Of a DNA stretch of 64,000 nt, positions 10,970 through 21,944 are shown piece by piece. Source of the stretch: Loripinus fragilis. Taxonomy: Eukaryota; Mollusca; Bivalvia; Lucinida; Lucinidae. Location of the stretch: assembly GCA_964019695.1 (NCBI GenBank), contig OZ026520.1, positions 91,144,913 to 91,208,912 on the forward strand, given 5' to 3'. The notes beneath the pieces are model-generated. The model saw only the letters and a list, made by a program, of their open reading frames with translations. It did no database searches and was not told where the DNA came from. The position numbers and the translations under genes were made by a program. Every line of letters begins with the position of its first letter. The stretch's first letter is position 1.

Positions 10970-11330
10970 AAATAAGTGAGTATGATCAGAAAATACCACA
11001 ATCACACACTGCAGACCAACCCACGGCACCGTGAGGAAGAGCCACAGACATTCATAGTAACAATACATCTGTAAAACAATAATAGCAAAGCAACCAGCTT
11101 TCTCTTCCTCTTCAAGATGATTGAAAAACTAGAATGGACACAAAGTAATGCATAGCAAAACAAATACAAACACAGAACTCCCACAAACAATGGGAAGTAC
11201 ATTAAACTATAGATCAACAACAACAGAACCACCGCCTCAGAACGGACAGCAGCCTAAGCCACCGGTGGGCTTCAATGCATTTTACTAGCGCTAAATCTTC
11301 GCCCTACATTTTGTTGTTGTTAAAACATAT
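10970..11330 (-). repeat. Interspersed repeat R, copy 1
   Basis: The left end reads GTGAGTATGATCAGAAAATA then CCACAATCACACACTGCAGA; the right end reads AAGCCACCGGTGGGCTTCAA and CATTTTACTAG. The same sequence recurs at 41868-42060 and 54936-55030, and in the opposite orientation at 62638-62972. A frame on the minus strand is rich in L, F, V and C in all copies. It is probably an old interspersed element; I cannot assign its class. Strand is arbitrary. Confidence 0.65.
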
Positions 11331-11339
11331 AACTGATTA

Positions 11340-13130
11340 GCTCGCATGGAGGCTTCATGCCTAATGCAATGTAATCGTATTTTGCGGAGCCATGCGTATA
11401 AGGCCTCTTCATACATCTATAAAATGAGACATAAAGCCTAAATGTATTACTTAAACTGGGGCTGAATAACCTCTAAACGGGTCCATTGGCAAACAGTGAA
11501 GATCCAGATGAAATGCCGTAAAATGCGACATTTCATCAGGATCTTCACCTTTTGTTGCGATCAAAACAGCTTTAAGGTACAAAAATACATCATAATTTGA
11601 AAATTCTGACCTCTTGTCCCTTAAAATTTAAAATGGACAATACCATCCTTATTGCATTTATTTATATGTATGGGAGAATCCCTTAGAGCGACAACAATAA
11701 GTATTTGTGAGACGAAAATTTAATTGCACTTGTTGAGAAAATTAAACCTGCTGTTGCATGATAAACGTATATATCAGAACATAGGACATTACCAGTAACA
11801 AAGGGATATTGTGAAGGGAAATAACTGTAAAAGCAAATCTTCATATGCTGTGGATCTAGTTCTCTACTATCACAGTCCATATATTCTAATCATAATGGTA
11901 AAGTTTCTGTTAGACAGTAATTCAAAGTAATGCAAGTAATGCAGTGAATTTCGACAAAAGTAATGCATTGAATTAGCATTAAAGTAATGCAAAATCTGGT
12001 GAATTAATTACAACCTTGAATTACTGGAAAAATGCATTAGCATTAACGATTAATTCTCCCTTTTTCTGATTGGTACGTATCACATTGTCGATCAAAGAGG
12101 GTTCTGACGACTCACCAGAGCCTTCACTGCTCTATTACACAAAATGTGAATGTTTATAAAGCTTAGGACCTAATTTTAGATCCCCAGCCCTGCTGCATAT
12201 GCCAGCATCAGCGATTGTTCTTCGCTATCATGGGAGCACTGTGGGTCCACAAAATCAGCAGGACAACCGCTATTAAAACGAACAGCAGCAACTGGTACTA
12301 TGTGTGTATGGGGTCGTGGTGGGGCATAAAATATGACTAGCCTTAGCTATTAGACCAATCCACTAAAATGAAGCATAATCAGAATTATACTGAGAGGAAC
12401 TAAAAACTTATGTTTTTTACATGGAATGGTAGAGTTTATGGAAACTTTAAACCCGTAAATTTGACCCCCCCACACACACACACACACTTACATATCACTG
12501 GCGTTGACGTTCAGGCTATTGATGCTATCATCAATTCTGTGAAATAAATTTGTTAAATGAATGTTAAGGATATCAGATTTCATAAAACAAATAATGAATT
12601 TGAATTATCATTTTTCATCTAGACACGCTAGAAAAACTTCAGTTTCTAGTTCCTCCCAGTATATGTTTTTTTTTTTCGGTAACAGTCTCGACACTGGCAC
12701 TCTCATGGTTAAAGCTGGCTTGACATTTTCTTGAAACAGATTAAAATTACCGTGAACTTCACCAGACAAAATAAACAGGCGAGTGATTGCACGTAGTTTA
12801 TATATTAAATAAAATCTTGAGCCAGAATGTGTGCTAACTGCGGATGTGATCCGGAAATTGATAAATCACAGATTATAGCCAGCCAATGGCACCTAAAAGA
12901 AGAGGTACACGTACAAACCAGATTACTACGAACATAACTTATTCACAAGTAAGAACAAATAGGCCAGCTTATGGTTAGTCGTCTTGCCCTACCAAGGGTT
13001 GCGCCATTTCGCAATTACGCATTTGCGTAGTTCAAATTATTCACATTCAATCTACGTCACCATTAACGCAAAGTGAATGGGGCCTGATTATATGTACACA
13101 TTTTATAATCTACCGTTACCAAAAGTGCGT
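11340..13130. other. No gene; hairpin and CA run
   Basis: Contents: a hairpin at about 11498-11556 (GTGAAGATCCAGATGAAATG pairing with CATTTCATCAGGATCTTCAC), a cluster of AGTAATGCA words at 11915-12060, and a short CA microsatellite at 12472-12487. Otherwise AT-rich sequence with no supported gene. Confidence 0.6.
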
Positions 13131-13133
13131 TTA

Positions 13134-13268
13134 TCTTGGCAAACATCTAGGTATACGCTGTATGTATATGTTCCTTTTTTCAAATGCATCCAGCCTGTTT
13201 ATCTTGGCGTCTCATCTAGGTCTACGCTGTTTGTATATGTTCCTTTTTTCGAATGCATCCAGCCTGTT
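13134..13268. repeat. Two-copy 67-bp tandem duplication
   Basis: The unit CATCTAGGTATACGCTGTAT, GTATATGTTCCTTTTTTC and ATGCATCCAGCCTGTTT occurs twice in a row with a few substitutions. Both overlapping plus frames across this block are consequences of the duplication and show no domain. Confidence 0.8.
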
Positions 13269-13274
13269 TCAAAG

Positions 13275-14090
13275 TGCGTACTTTGAATTTGGGATTAGCT
13301 TCGCCCCTGACTGTTATTCTAAGGCCGATTTTCTTCTAAGTTTGATGAAACGAAATGGACGGAAACGCAATTATAAGGAGACTTCCCTGTTAATCACATT
13401 TCAGAGTCTGTGGCGTGAACTGGGCGACGTTAAATGCTAAATTTTCCAGGCAGCCGCCCACTAAAAGACGGACAAATTGCTAAAGTTACATTAAATTGCT
13501 CTAAGTTTGTATTAGTTACAGAAAACAAATCACGATAACGCTTCGTATGACAAAAACAAAACCTTGAAATTTTAACATTGGACAGAATAAATCAGTAAAT
13601 ACACAGACATAGTTGTTTTTCTCTGAACAATGATTTTTCAGTCAGTGTGGCCTTCTTTCATATGTGTGGAGGGTTCCAAACTATAATTGAGAGTACTGTT
13701 CTTGACCCATACATACTTCAAGTGCTGTCCAAAGGAATTCTAGCGATTAGGCGAATATTTTCCCTAGTTGACATGATTACAAACACCAAATTTTCAAATT
13801 GCGCTGATGTTTATAAAATTGGGGTAGTTCAGCAGTAAAATATGCAAAGTCCGCTTCAAAATACGTTTCAAAGCGATTTATTATTTACAATGCCGTGAAA
13901 ACGTGCACTTTCTACTCCCACCCCTCATTTTACGTCTTTATACTGGGTGCCGTTTAGACCAGTCTTTGAGTAAGTGTATTGCTAGTTTTGAAAAAGTAAA
14001 AGTGCTAAAATGATAAGGATAGGAGTGCTCTTCATTTCCCAACCAATACCATATTCCTTCTGCGCATACGTACAGAATACACCTAAAATT
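13275..14090. other. No recognised feature
   Basis: Open frames are short and unrecognisable. No repeat structure was seen. Confidence 0.5.
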
Positions 14091-14097
14091 GTGACGT

Positions 14098-14295
14098 TTG
14101 TCATTGGAAAGATGAAACTGGTGTCTTTAAGTTTATTTTTAGATGCTTTTGCCCCTAGACCAAAGATGCCGTTTGGACAACGATATGTCGCTATAAACAT
14201 TTACAACATATGTAAAAGGGTATTTTGGGTCTAGGGGTGAGGTGGAAACATCTAAAAACAAACTGAAAGACACCAATCTTTCCAATGACAAGAGT
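14098..14295. repeat. Inverted repeat, about 68-bp arms
   Basis: GTCATTGGAAAGATGAAACT with GGTGTCTTTAAGTTTATTTT and TAGATGCTTTTGCCCCTAGA form the left arm. The right arm returns as TCTAGGGGTGAGGTGGAAAC, ATCTAAAAACAAACTGAAAG and ACACCAATCTTTCC. A spacer of about 60 bp separates them. Likely a MITE; no target duplication identified. Confidence 0.7.
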
Positions 14296-14670
14296 CTGTA
14301 TTGTGGCTAAAGAAAGACAATTCCCGCTGAGCCGCAATGAGTCTGACATTTCCAGTTGCACGCTCTTACAATATAATTGCGTCTCATTTTGCTAAAATTG
14401 CTCTTCGTTGATTGAACGAGATGTGACAAATATTCTAGGCGTTCATTATTAAAAAAAAGTGTGTCCTAGTATACAGTGGTGAATCGGATAGGTATTCTAT
14501 GGATTACAGTAGTGGAAGCGTCAGTTCGAGCTTCTATCCAGCAATATACTTTCGCAGACATGATTCTCTCCATTAGCGTAGCTCCCATTACGCAGTTACG
14601 CACGTGCGTAATAAAAATAGTAACATCCATGGGAGGTCACCGAATGTAGTAAAATATATTTTCCATACCA

Positions 14671-14742
14671 TAAGGAACTGCTCTCAAAGGAAAGAATTCG
14701 CTCCCTCTGGGAGCAAATTCTTTCCTTTAAGAGAAGTTCCCA
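14671..14742. repeat. Hairpin
   Basis: AAGGAACTGCTCTCAAAGGA then AAGAATTCGCTCCC pairs with GGGAGCAAATTCTTTCCTTT then AAGAGAAGTTCCC. Near-perfect stem of about 34 bp with almost no loop. Confidence 0.8.
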
Positions 14743-14744
14743 TT

Positions 14745-15350
14745 TTCAAAAGGGACGCAATTGAAGAGAATTCTTGCTTGATCCAGTAGTCTCCCTTTGA
14801 TGTGCGTAACCGTTTCAGCGTTCTGGCTACCCTATGTCTAGTTCACAAAGGAAACAGCCTAAATTAATGTCGAATTATGAATACACTACGCAGTAGTCCA
14901 TGGGGTAGTAGGGTGGAGACACTCACTATATATTGCATAAAGGTGGGTAGGGAGGTGGCAACAAAAGGGGTCTTATTTACATAGTTTGTCTTAAACGATG
15001 TGGGGGTTTTCATCCCCAGTTTCATCATTGAAAATTTTGGGCGGGATTCAAATATATCTGTTTGAAAATGGGCTTATGTGGGTGATGGACTACTCTAGCC
15101 TGCTAAATAATTTGGAGCAAACTTTTGGGCTGCATAATTGTCTCTATGTCGTTATATATCACCATCAGGCACCTAGTTAGTGCTATCAAAGAATGTTTGA
15201 CACATTTACAACATAATAACTTTGCATTCTGGGTAATTTTGCATTATTTGCGCGTTATACAACCAGCATTAATGCCGAGGGGTATATAATTTTCGTCTTT
15301 CCGTTCGTATGTTCGCCGTTCGTGCTTTTAATTACGTTCAGTTTTTGTAC
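14745..15350. other. No recognised feature
   Basis: Nothing beyond short AT-rich runs and an unrecognised frame at 14998-15180. Confidence 0.5.
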
Positions 15351-15356
15351 TATTGG

Positions 15357-15592
15357 GGCGAGACATGAGTTTATCAACAATGTTGTATGTGCGACGAGCA
15401 AAGACTCAGGCCAGCCTGCGCATACGCGCAGTCTGATCAGAGCCTTTGCTAGTCACTTGAATATTCTATGACAGTTAAGCTACTGAATGAACATCATTAG
15501 GATTTTCTAAGCTTAAAAGGAGGCTGCACAGGCTCGTCTGAGTCTACACTTGTGAAAATGCCACATTGTTGGAAATTACATGTCGCGGCTCA
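15357..15592. mobile_element. MITE, GCGCA-core family, copy 1
   Basis: The ends are imperfect inverted repeats (GACATGAGTTTATCAACAAT at left; ATGTCGCGGCTCA after CCACATTGTTGGAAAT at right). The body carries a short foldback, GATCAGCCTGCGCA-like against TGCGCAGTCTGATC, and the phrase GGCTCGTCTGAGTCTACACT. Five full copies occur in this window: here, 23991-24224, 37674-37911, 43640-43878 (inverted) and 59426-59662. Confidence 0.85.
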
Positions 15593-15660
15593 ATTATGTT
15601 AGAATTGTTGTTATCCATGTTAACCTAGAGTAATAAAGAATGAATGTTTCCAGTGGTGTA

Positions 15661-15895
15661 TACAGTAAAACCTGTCTTAAGCGGCCACTGAAAAGAATAC
15701 CAAAATTGGTTTTCAAGGCCGATTATCGCTTAATGGAGTTCCAAAGTATTGCCACTGATATTCCACTGATATTTAGACAATATGCTTATAGGGGAGCATT
15801 CTTCAATACTTTCGACCTTCATTAAGCTGCCATTTGTTATTAAGATCTTTGTTTTGTCTATTTTTTTGAGTGACCGCTTAAGACAGGTTTTACTG
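15661..15895. mobile_element. pogo/Tigger-type MITE, copy 1
   Basis: Inverted ends CAGTAAAACCTGTCTTAAGC and its complement are flanked by TA at 15659-15660 and 15896-15897. The CAGT-AACC start and TA target resemble pogo/Tigger elements. The inner part contains CAAGGCCGATTATCGCTTAA. It sits at the border of an intergenic repeat array. No transposase. Confidence 0.82.
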
Positions 15896-15900
15896 TATTC

Positions 15901-16400
15901 CAGTAACCACTTACCACAAAGTCTTCATAGTTGTACCATAGTTTCCTCGGAGGTTGGCATTCACATCATGAATCCAGACCCCAGTGCCCGTGCCCCTGGG
16001 TTGGGCTGGAGGTCAAAAACTAGGACACCATTAAAAAGTACGACAGAGTTTTGGATAAAGTTTCTTTTAATAGAATTACTATTTTTTAAATAGTAGGTAC
16101 TGTTTATGACTGACTTTCTTCGGACCTTTGGGCTCATGATCCAGGGTGGGGTTAGAGGTCAAAATCAAGTGCACCTTTAAAGTGCTTGTCTATTTTTCTG
16201 ACTTACGCGGATACTTTATTAACCATTTATTAGAAAGCATTCATATTTTGACAACTTGCACCATTCATAGCTGGCTGCTTCAGACACTTGGGTTCGTGCC
16301 CCAGGGTGGGGCTAGAGGTCAAAAGCGAGGACATGTTTGTTTTTTTCATTTATAGCATTGTCTTGGTCTGAATAACATGTACTATTTCGGGGTGCCTTTC
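15901..16400. repeat. Second block of the GGTCAAAA intergenic repeat
   Basis: Three diverged cores of the type seen at 636-3320: GGCTGGAGGTCAAAAACTAG near 16007, GTTAGAGGTCAAAATCAAG near 16150 and GCTAGAGGTCAAAAGCGAGG near 16310. The intervening phrases TTAGAAAGCATTCATATT and CTTCAGACAC are also shared. Confidence 0.7.
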
Positions 16401-16510
16401 TCTCTGTGACTTCGTACTGGTGACACATAAATAAGATTTTCATTTTACCCTTAAAACGCCAGCAAAGAAATTTGTCTGAAAAGGTTGGCCTGCTGCAATT
16501 TTTTGTTTAA

Positions 16511-17142
16511 TACATAGAAATTTGAGCAATAATACTGGTACCACTCATTATGACTCTCTCCAGGGGTCATACTGGGCAGATCAAAAGGACAGACACCGGG
16601 CCGCGTAGCGCAGTCGGTAACGTGTCTGGCTACAGATGCGTGTCTGACTGCAGATCCAGGGGTCGCGAGTTCGATCCTGGCCCGGTCCCATACTTTCATG
16701 GAGATTGATCATGAAATAATTTCTACGGTCATTCTCCTCCCTTCCGCTGATTCATTCAAGAAGGGTTGTTGTCAGTTACAAGCGAAAGTATGGGCACAAA
16801 TTACTGGTTAACCGCTTGATCAAGCCTGCCCAGGAAAAAGTGTGGTTAGGTGAACTGACCGTCCCGCAATGACCATAGCTGTTGACTTGGGACGTAAAGC
16901 AACAAAACAAACAAAAAAAGGACAGACATAATGAGGTCATTATGACTTCCCTACAGGGGCAATAAAGTGGTCCCATGAAGGGATTAGGTAATTTATGATA
17001 AAATATTGATCTTTATCTAGTGAAAGAAATTGTATTGTATACAGGTAATTCCCACTTGAGCCTCTTTGATTTTGTGAGATATTGAAACTGTCCTTTATCA
17101 GTTAATCTTTTAATGATCTTGATTGGACAGTAATATATGCCT
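16511..17142. mobile_element. TTAA-flanked MITE carrying a SINE
   Basis: TTAA occurs immediately outside both ends (16507-16510 and 17143-17146), and the ends are short inverted repeats (ACATAGAAA at left, ATATGC or CTATGCCT-like at right). TTAA targets are typical of piggyBac-type elements. The body is interrupted by a SINE at 16596-16915; without it the copy aligns end to end with the one at 17307-17608. Confidence 0.78.
16596..16915 (+). mobile_element. tRNA-derived SINE (family 2)
   Basis: The head CCGGGCCGCGTAGCGCAGTC includes a box A-like element and is followed by CGCGAGTTCGATCCTGGCCC, a box B. The tRNA-like fold is broken by extra sequence, so it is not a functional tRNA gene. The tail GACTTGGGACGTAAAGCAAC then AAAACAAACAAAAAAA resembles the tail of SINE family 1, suggesting the same LINE partner. 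A 13-bp target duplication AAAAGGACAGACA flanks it (16583-16595 and 16916-16928). Confidence 0.92.
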
Positions 17143-17306
17143 TTAACCTATTTAACAAAGCTATGTATAGAGACAAACAGAGTGGACTCAGACCAGACTG
17201 CTCCTATGGCAGCCTCATCAGGGTCTACACTGTTTGCCGGAAAGGCTTCTAAGACATTTTGGCAGACGACAAAAGGATACGATTTTTATTGTGATTGGCA
17301 CTTTAA

Positions 17307-17608
17307 AGACATAGAAATTTTAGTAATAATACTGGTACCACTCATTATGACTCTCTCCAGGGGTCATACTGGGCAGATCAAAGGACAGTCATAATGGGGC
17401 GATTATGACTTCCCTAGAGGGGCAATAAAGTGGTCCCATGAAGGGATTAGGTAATTTATGATTAAATATTGATCTTTATCTAAGTGAAAGAAATTGTGTT
17501 GTATACAGATAATTCCCCACTTGAGGCCCCTTTAAATTTGTGAGATATTGAAAATGTCCCTCATCAGTTAATCATTTAATGATCTCTATTGGACAGTAGT
17601 CTATGCCT
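17307..17608. mobile_element. TTAA-flanked MITE, empty-site copy
   Basis: TTAA lies at 17303-17306 and 17609-17612. Ends read AGACATAGAAATTTTAG and GTCTATGCCT. The sequence is nearly the same as the copy at 16511-17142 but has no SINE: CAGATCAAAGGACAGTCATA runs through uninterrupted. Confidence 0.82.
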
Positions 17609-17614
17609 TTAAGG

Positions 17615-18385
17615 GTGAACCTACCTCAGCGTTTCCTTATTAGGTGCACACTTTGGGTCAATTTTGTACTAAATGCGTAAATGTTAGCGACTTCTATTTT
17701 CGTAATGGTTAATTCGTTAAAAACAATTTTAATGAAACCAATTAAGTACTAGAAACCTTAGACCTGAAAATAACATAAAATCGGAAACTTTCTTGAATGC
17801 CAGCAGACGACATTTCCACAAATTGTCTCTTTTGTACTAGAAATATATCCCAGCAGATTTTTTTTCGCAAAAATAGCGTATTGTTGCACAAATAGGAAGG
17901 AAGCCAACCTTCTGGTAAATAGGTATTAATTATCCGGCTAGATCTGCGCTTCTACGCTACGCGTCCTACTAATGTACTACAAACCTAGTTCTGCAGCCCT
18001 TAGTATAGCCTGTCTTCTAGACTGGCAATCGTCCAAACAGTAGAAACAATTGTCTTTTCTAAATCAACACCTCATACTAAGAAGAAATTATCCTCTTTAA
18101 TAGCACTTTAACTCTTTTAAGCATTCAATTCTGCAAGATTCTTTGAAAATTCAGCTAGATAAATACTTGAGAGAATAGTAGTTACATGTATACATGAAAA
18201 TATAAAACCTACTTGATTGGACTGCACAAGTCTACCTGTCTTCAGGCCCTGTATTTTAGGCATCTAATTCAAAGTTCTATAACTACTACAGATATGATAC
18301 TTTATTACTTCCCCATTGCCAGAACTACAGTAAATAAGACAGTCAGTGAAAATATTTAAAGAGGTAGTGTATGCTGCTTGAATAT
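17615..18385. other. No recognised feature
   Basis: AT-rich sequence with no long frames and no repeat structure I can support. Confidence 0.5.
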
Positions 18386-18390
18386 GATGT

Positions 18391-18591
18391 ACTGTCGTGC
18401 CAACCAAGAGTGACAGTGACGTAAAATTAACTCGTACACTCTGCTTGATCTGACGCGAATCGATAGATCACTTGTGTATTAATCTTATCCAGAGGATAGG
18501 ATTAATACACAAGTGAACTTTCGATCATTAGTCCCTGATAACTTTGTAAACCAAACATGACGTCACTGTCACTCTTGGCTGGCAGGACAGT
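18391..18591. mobile_element. Foldback MITE
   Basis: Inverted ends ACTGTCGTGCCAACCAAGAG then TGACAGTGACGT return as GACGTCACTGTCACTCTTGG then CTGGCAGGACAGT. The centre holds a second perfect hairpin, TCACTTGTGTATTAATC against GATTAATACACAAGTGA. The flanks can be read as a TA target or as an ATGT duplication (18387-18390 and 18592-18595). Confidence 0.85.
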
Positions 18592-18892
18592 ATGTGCACA
18601 TGTTTTACTTATATTGCTCTATTTACTGATCTGATACCAGTCTACCTTTAGTACTGGATTATCTCCACACATATGTACACGCGGACAGACCGTGTTGATC
18701 GATGGTAAACCACTTCCTTCAAGTTCTGTTAGATAAGTTAGGTTATACCATTTACTTTACTTTCTATTGGCTCGAAAAGTAATCAACATGTACATGTATT
18801 AACTATGTTTCTGGCATTTCCTGGTCATACTTGGGCATATTCGCGAGAAAATCTGAGTTGGTTGCATGTGAACAACTAAAGCGGTGATTAGA

Positions 18893-19085
18893 CTGCGCAT
18901 CTGCCTGACCCTACCTAAATTTACTGGTGAAACCTAGACTTTTTTCTTGAATTCTGGAAAATATATAATTTATGTATTTTAAAAGGCGAAATGCCTTAAT
19001 TATATTTTTTCCTGAAAAAAAGAAGACAAAATATGTGTGCCTACCCTACCTAAAATTTTCAGATCCGATACCCGAAACACACATT
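18893..19085 (+). mobile_element. MITE, CCCTACCTAAATT family, copy 1
   Basis: The sequence GACCCTACCTAAATTTACTG then GTGAAACCTAGA leads to a short hairpin around AAAAGGCGAAATGCCTT and ends TACCCTACCTAAAATTTTCA. An inverted copy is at 19868-20072. No coding. Confidence 0.7.
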
Positions 19086-19504
19086 TTTGTTAAGCCTAGT
19101 TATGATTCATAGGTGTGAAACATAAACTCAGCTACTCCCTTCTTTACTCTCTGAACTTGCATGTTCTTCGTTATTTTGCACTAGAGGGCCCTTTTAGCCA
19201 TGGATGTGATCTCTAATGTTGTCTAAACCATAATTAGTCTTTCTTGTCACAAGTTCAAATGACGCCAATTTGGCACTATTTTCAGCTCTGATCAGCTTAC
19301 CTGTCGGAAACGGACAAAAACGGACTAATATGGGTTTTAAGTCATTAGATGCGTTCGAAACCTGATGCTGAGTACTGGAAGACATTCAATATAATTTCTA
19401 GACTCAACGAAATGCCCTTATCCGCCTGCAAATAGTAATATACACAGCACCCCATGCATTTCATTTGTTATTTTACCTAAAGCACTTAAAGATATGAAGT
19501 CCAG

Positions 19505-19690
19505 TTATTATCTGGTGTGACCTCCACGTGCAGCAACCGATGCACGCCACCTGTCTGGCATGGTGTATCTCTGCACTCGGAATCTGCTGCTATTCCTCCT
19601 GAAGTGCAACACCAAGTTCCTGGAGAAATACAAGCGTGTCCTTATTTTTGGTTCTGCGTTTATATTTTTCAACTGTTTTGAACTTATCAC
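19505..19690 (-). pseudogene. Tc1/mariner-type transposase C-terminal remnant
   Basis: One minus frame ends MPDRWRASVAARGGHTR just before a stop. This matches the C-terminal tail of a large class of Tc1-like transposases (MRRRxxAxxxARGGHTRY). Another frame just upstream reads LGVALQEE*QQIPSAEIH, the expected preceding helix, so the gene is broken by a frameshift and a stop. The catalytic core is absent. The remnant lies between two inverted MITE copies. Confidence 0.65.
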
Positions 19691-19867
19691 ATATGCAGAC
19701 AGCGGAGGAGGCTCTTACAAGCATTCGCAATCGCGCAGCAGAGAAGCTACTCGCCAACACAAAGTATAGACATGGATGAAAATTCGGGCCAAATTTTACG
19801 TCTCTAGCCCTACTAGAAATCGGTTTTTATCAATGTATTTTCGTATATGCGATGAAGCCAAATAAAA

Positions 19868-20072
19868 CATAAGTGAATTTCGGGTAACGGGTCTGAAAAA
19901 TTTTAGGTAGGATATGCACACATATTTTTTTTTAATTATTTTTTTCTGGAAAACATAATTTTATGCATTTTGAAAGGCATTTCGCCTTTCAAAATGCATA
20001 AAACCATATACTTTTCCAGAAATCTAGAAAAAATCTAGGTTTCACCAGTAAATTTAGGTAGGGTCGGGTTAC
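19868..20072 (-). mobile_element. MITE, CCCTACCTAAATT family, inverted copy
   Basis: This is the reverse orientation of 18893-19085: CAGTAAATTTAGGTAGGGTC closes the element on the right. Its hairpin is perfect here: TTATGCATTTTGAAAGGC pairs with GCCTTTCAAAATGCATAA. Confidence 0.72.
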
Positions 20073-20175
20073 CTTAAACACAGGTACTATTATTTTGGTC
20101 TAAGTAACAGCATCTTTATAACTTGCCTAAGTCATTTTAATATTTCGGTGCTTGTATCACGTTGGGATACAAACC

Positions 20176-20397
20176 AGGGCCAAAACTTTTCATGCTCAAC
20201 TTAACTGAGCATGAAATTTACAACTGCTCAAAAAACTTAACTGTTGAAAAACAAAGACTTTCCTTGCTTTCAATCTCTCAGATAGTCTATTCATCATGCT
20301 AATAAATGTTTAAATGCCAATTTTAAATTAATGATATTAATTCCATGCTCAGTTCAGTTGAGTATTAAAAAAGTTTTACATGTATACCCTCGGAGCC
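20176..20397. mobile_element. MITE, CATGCTCAACT family, copy 1
   Basis: Ends are inverted: CCAAAACTTTTCATGCTCAA on the left and AAAGTTTTACATG then CCCTCGGAGCC on the right, with ACTGAGCATGAAAT and ATGCTCAGTTCAGTTGAG inside them. The family also occurs at 30940-31185, 40365-40608 and 51551-51800, with fragments at 58390-58463 and after 62978. Confidence 0.7.
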
Positions 20398-20399
20398 AG

Positions 20400-21050
20400 A
20401 CTATCTTGAATTTTAAAGAGAATTGGCAAGTTGCTAGGCAACGAAAAACAGTCTGTACTGCTTGTATTAACAGTGTTTTACAATTAGTCTCGAAAGAAAA
20501 TACTTTTGCTTCTAGAATTAGTTTGTGGTTCATTAGTACAGCGCTAAAATAAATTGATATAAATACTGGACATGAAAAGTACAAATGTATTAGTTAATCA
20601 TTTTTGTTGCACTATAATCTGATATGTAATGGAGTTTTGTCTTGAGATAGACAGCTACTCAATACTTTGCCATTTATGCTTTTCTAACACTCGCCTACAC
20701 AAAATGACGATGTCGACACAAAAACGTGACAAATAAGGCAATGGTAGCATTGATGCAACGTTTTAGTGGCGCCATGTCGATAAAATGTTCCAATTAGATG
20801 TTCCTATCACTAAAGCGAGAAAACGTTAGAACGTAGCAGGTTTCTTTACTTTAATTGTGTTGCTGTCTGAATTTTGTTTTGTTTTTTCTTCCTCTGGGTG
20901 CCGTGGATTGGTATGCGGTTAGTAATTGTACTCACTTGCTTATTGGCTGCAAGTGATGATCTAATTTCACTGCGTTTTAGCCATTGGCTACACTATAAAA
21001 GAGGTACCCGGAGTGTTAATTTTGTTCTCCAAGACAACATGAGCTGTTGT
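20400..21050. other. No recognised feature
   Basis: Open frames on both strands at 20331-20584 overlap the preceding MITE and show no domain. Confidence 0.5.
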
Positions 21051-21052
21051 TT

Positions 21053-21297
21053 GTGTTTATACGTCCCAGTCAAGGAGCACAGTGGCTCAGTGGTGGAGTG
21101 CTTGACTCAAGACCGAGGCGCCGCGGGTTCGAGCCTCACTGTTGTCACTGTGTTGTGTCCTTAAGCAAAACACGTTTATCCTTGCTTAGTTCTGGTTCAA
21201 TCCAGGAAGACCCGTCCCGACATAACTGGAAAAATGTCGACTGGATGTAAAGAATCAAATCAAACGTCCCAGTCATCATTTTTCAGTTATGTCAGAA
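21053..21297 (-). mobile_element. Older inverted SINE tail hosting a SINE
   Basis: The sequence just outside the inner SINE (ACGTCCCAGTCATCATTTTT then CAGTTATGTCAGAACGG) is the reverse complement of that SINE family's own tail region. It is therefore the 3' end of an older minus-strand copy, into which the younger SINE inserted. Confidence 0.65.
21073..21263 (+). mobile_element. tRNA-derived SINE (family 1), plus strand
   Basis: The head GAGCACAGTGGCTCAGTGGT (box A) and GCGGGTTCGAGCC (box B) is followed by the body (GGTTCAATCCAGGAAGACCC) and the tail GGATGTAAAGAATCAAATCA. A perfect 12-bp duplication ACGTCCCAGTCA flanks it at 21061-21072 and 21264-21275. Confidence 0.92.
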
Positions 21298-21366
21298 CGG
21301 TAACATGAGATGTGAATACAATAACAGACAAGTCAGTAAAATAAGTTTTGCACTTATCGCATATGC

Positions 21367-21434
21367 GAGCAGCAACGGCTCTGGTGAGATTGCGCATACC
21401 TGTATGCGCAATCTCACCAGAGCCATCGCCGCTC
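21367..21434. repeat. Hairpin
   Basis: GGCTCTGGTGAGATTGCGCA pairs with TGCGCAATCTCACCAGAGCC, with loop TACCTGTA and weaker extension outside. Similar compact hairpins are scattered through the window. Confidence 0.85.
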
Positions 21435-21632
21435 GGTCTCGCAAAGTTTGGAAGTCGATGAAAGCTCAATTCATATGTGACTATATTGCTCATTGATTTT
21501 CTTTTGTTTATTACAGAATTTTGGCGATGTTTCTCCCACAACGCTCTCACCGGAAGTGTCTCCAAGTAATTCTTGTGATGAGGGAGAGGGGGCCAGGTAT
21601 GTATCATTTACTCAGAGTTTTACCTTTCGTGA

Positions 21633-21943
21633 CATGGACGGCTCCAGAGGGTGGACTGGAGGTCCGGACCCCTACCCCCTGAAAAAAACACAAAAATATA
21701 GGGTTTCATAGCAGTACTGGTCCGGATCCCCAGAGAAATCACAAAGCTACCAAGGCAACATTCTATGTTTGCCCATTATCGGCCCGCCAGCGAAACGCCA
21801 TTCAATGGCGTTTCGCTGGCGGGCCGATGATGGTCAGCTTTTTGTAGTATTTGTATCCTCTCTTACCTCATAAACTAAAAAAAAGTTGTCATAGTTGGAC
21901 CCCCCTACCCGACAAAACCGTTTCTAGATCCGCGCATGCATGC
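21633..21943. mobile_element. MITE, GGATCC-ended family, copy 2
   Basis: Ends read GGCTCCAGAGGGTGGACTGG and GTTTCTAGATCCGCGCATG. The internal hairpin is perfect: CGGCCCGCCAGCGAAACGCC pairs with GGCGTTTCGCTGGCGGGCCG around ATTCAAT. Matches 303-612. Confidence 0.82.
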
Positions 21944-21944
21944 A

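Noticed and set aside
14671..14742. Hairpins as transcription terminators
   Set aside because: Bacterial-type terminators do not apply; perfect hairpins here match the MITE/foldback pattern of the window.
16596..16690. Possible tRNA gene
   Set aside because: Box A and box B are present, but extra sequence separates them, the stem pairing is poor, and a SINE body, tail and target duplication follow. It is a SINE head.
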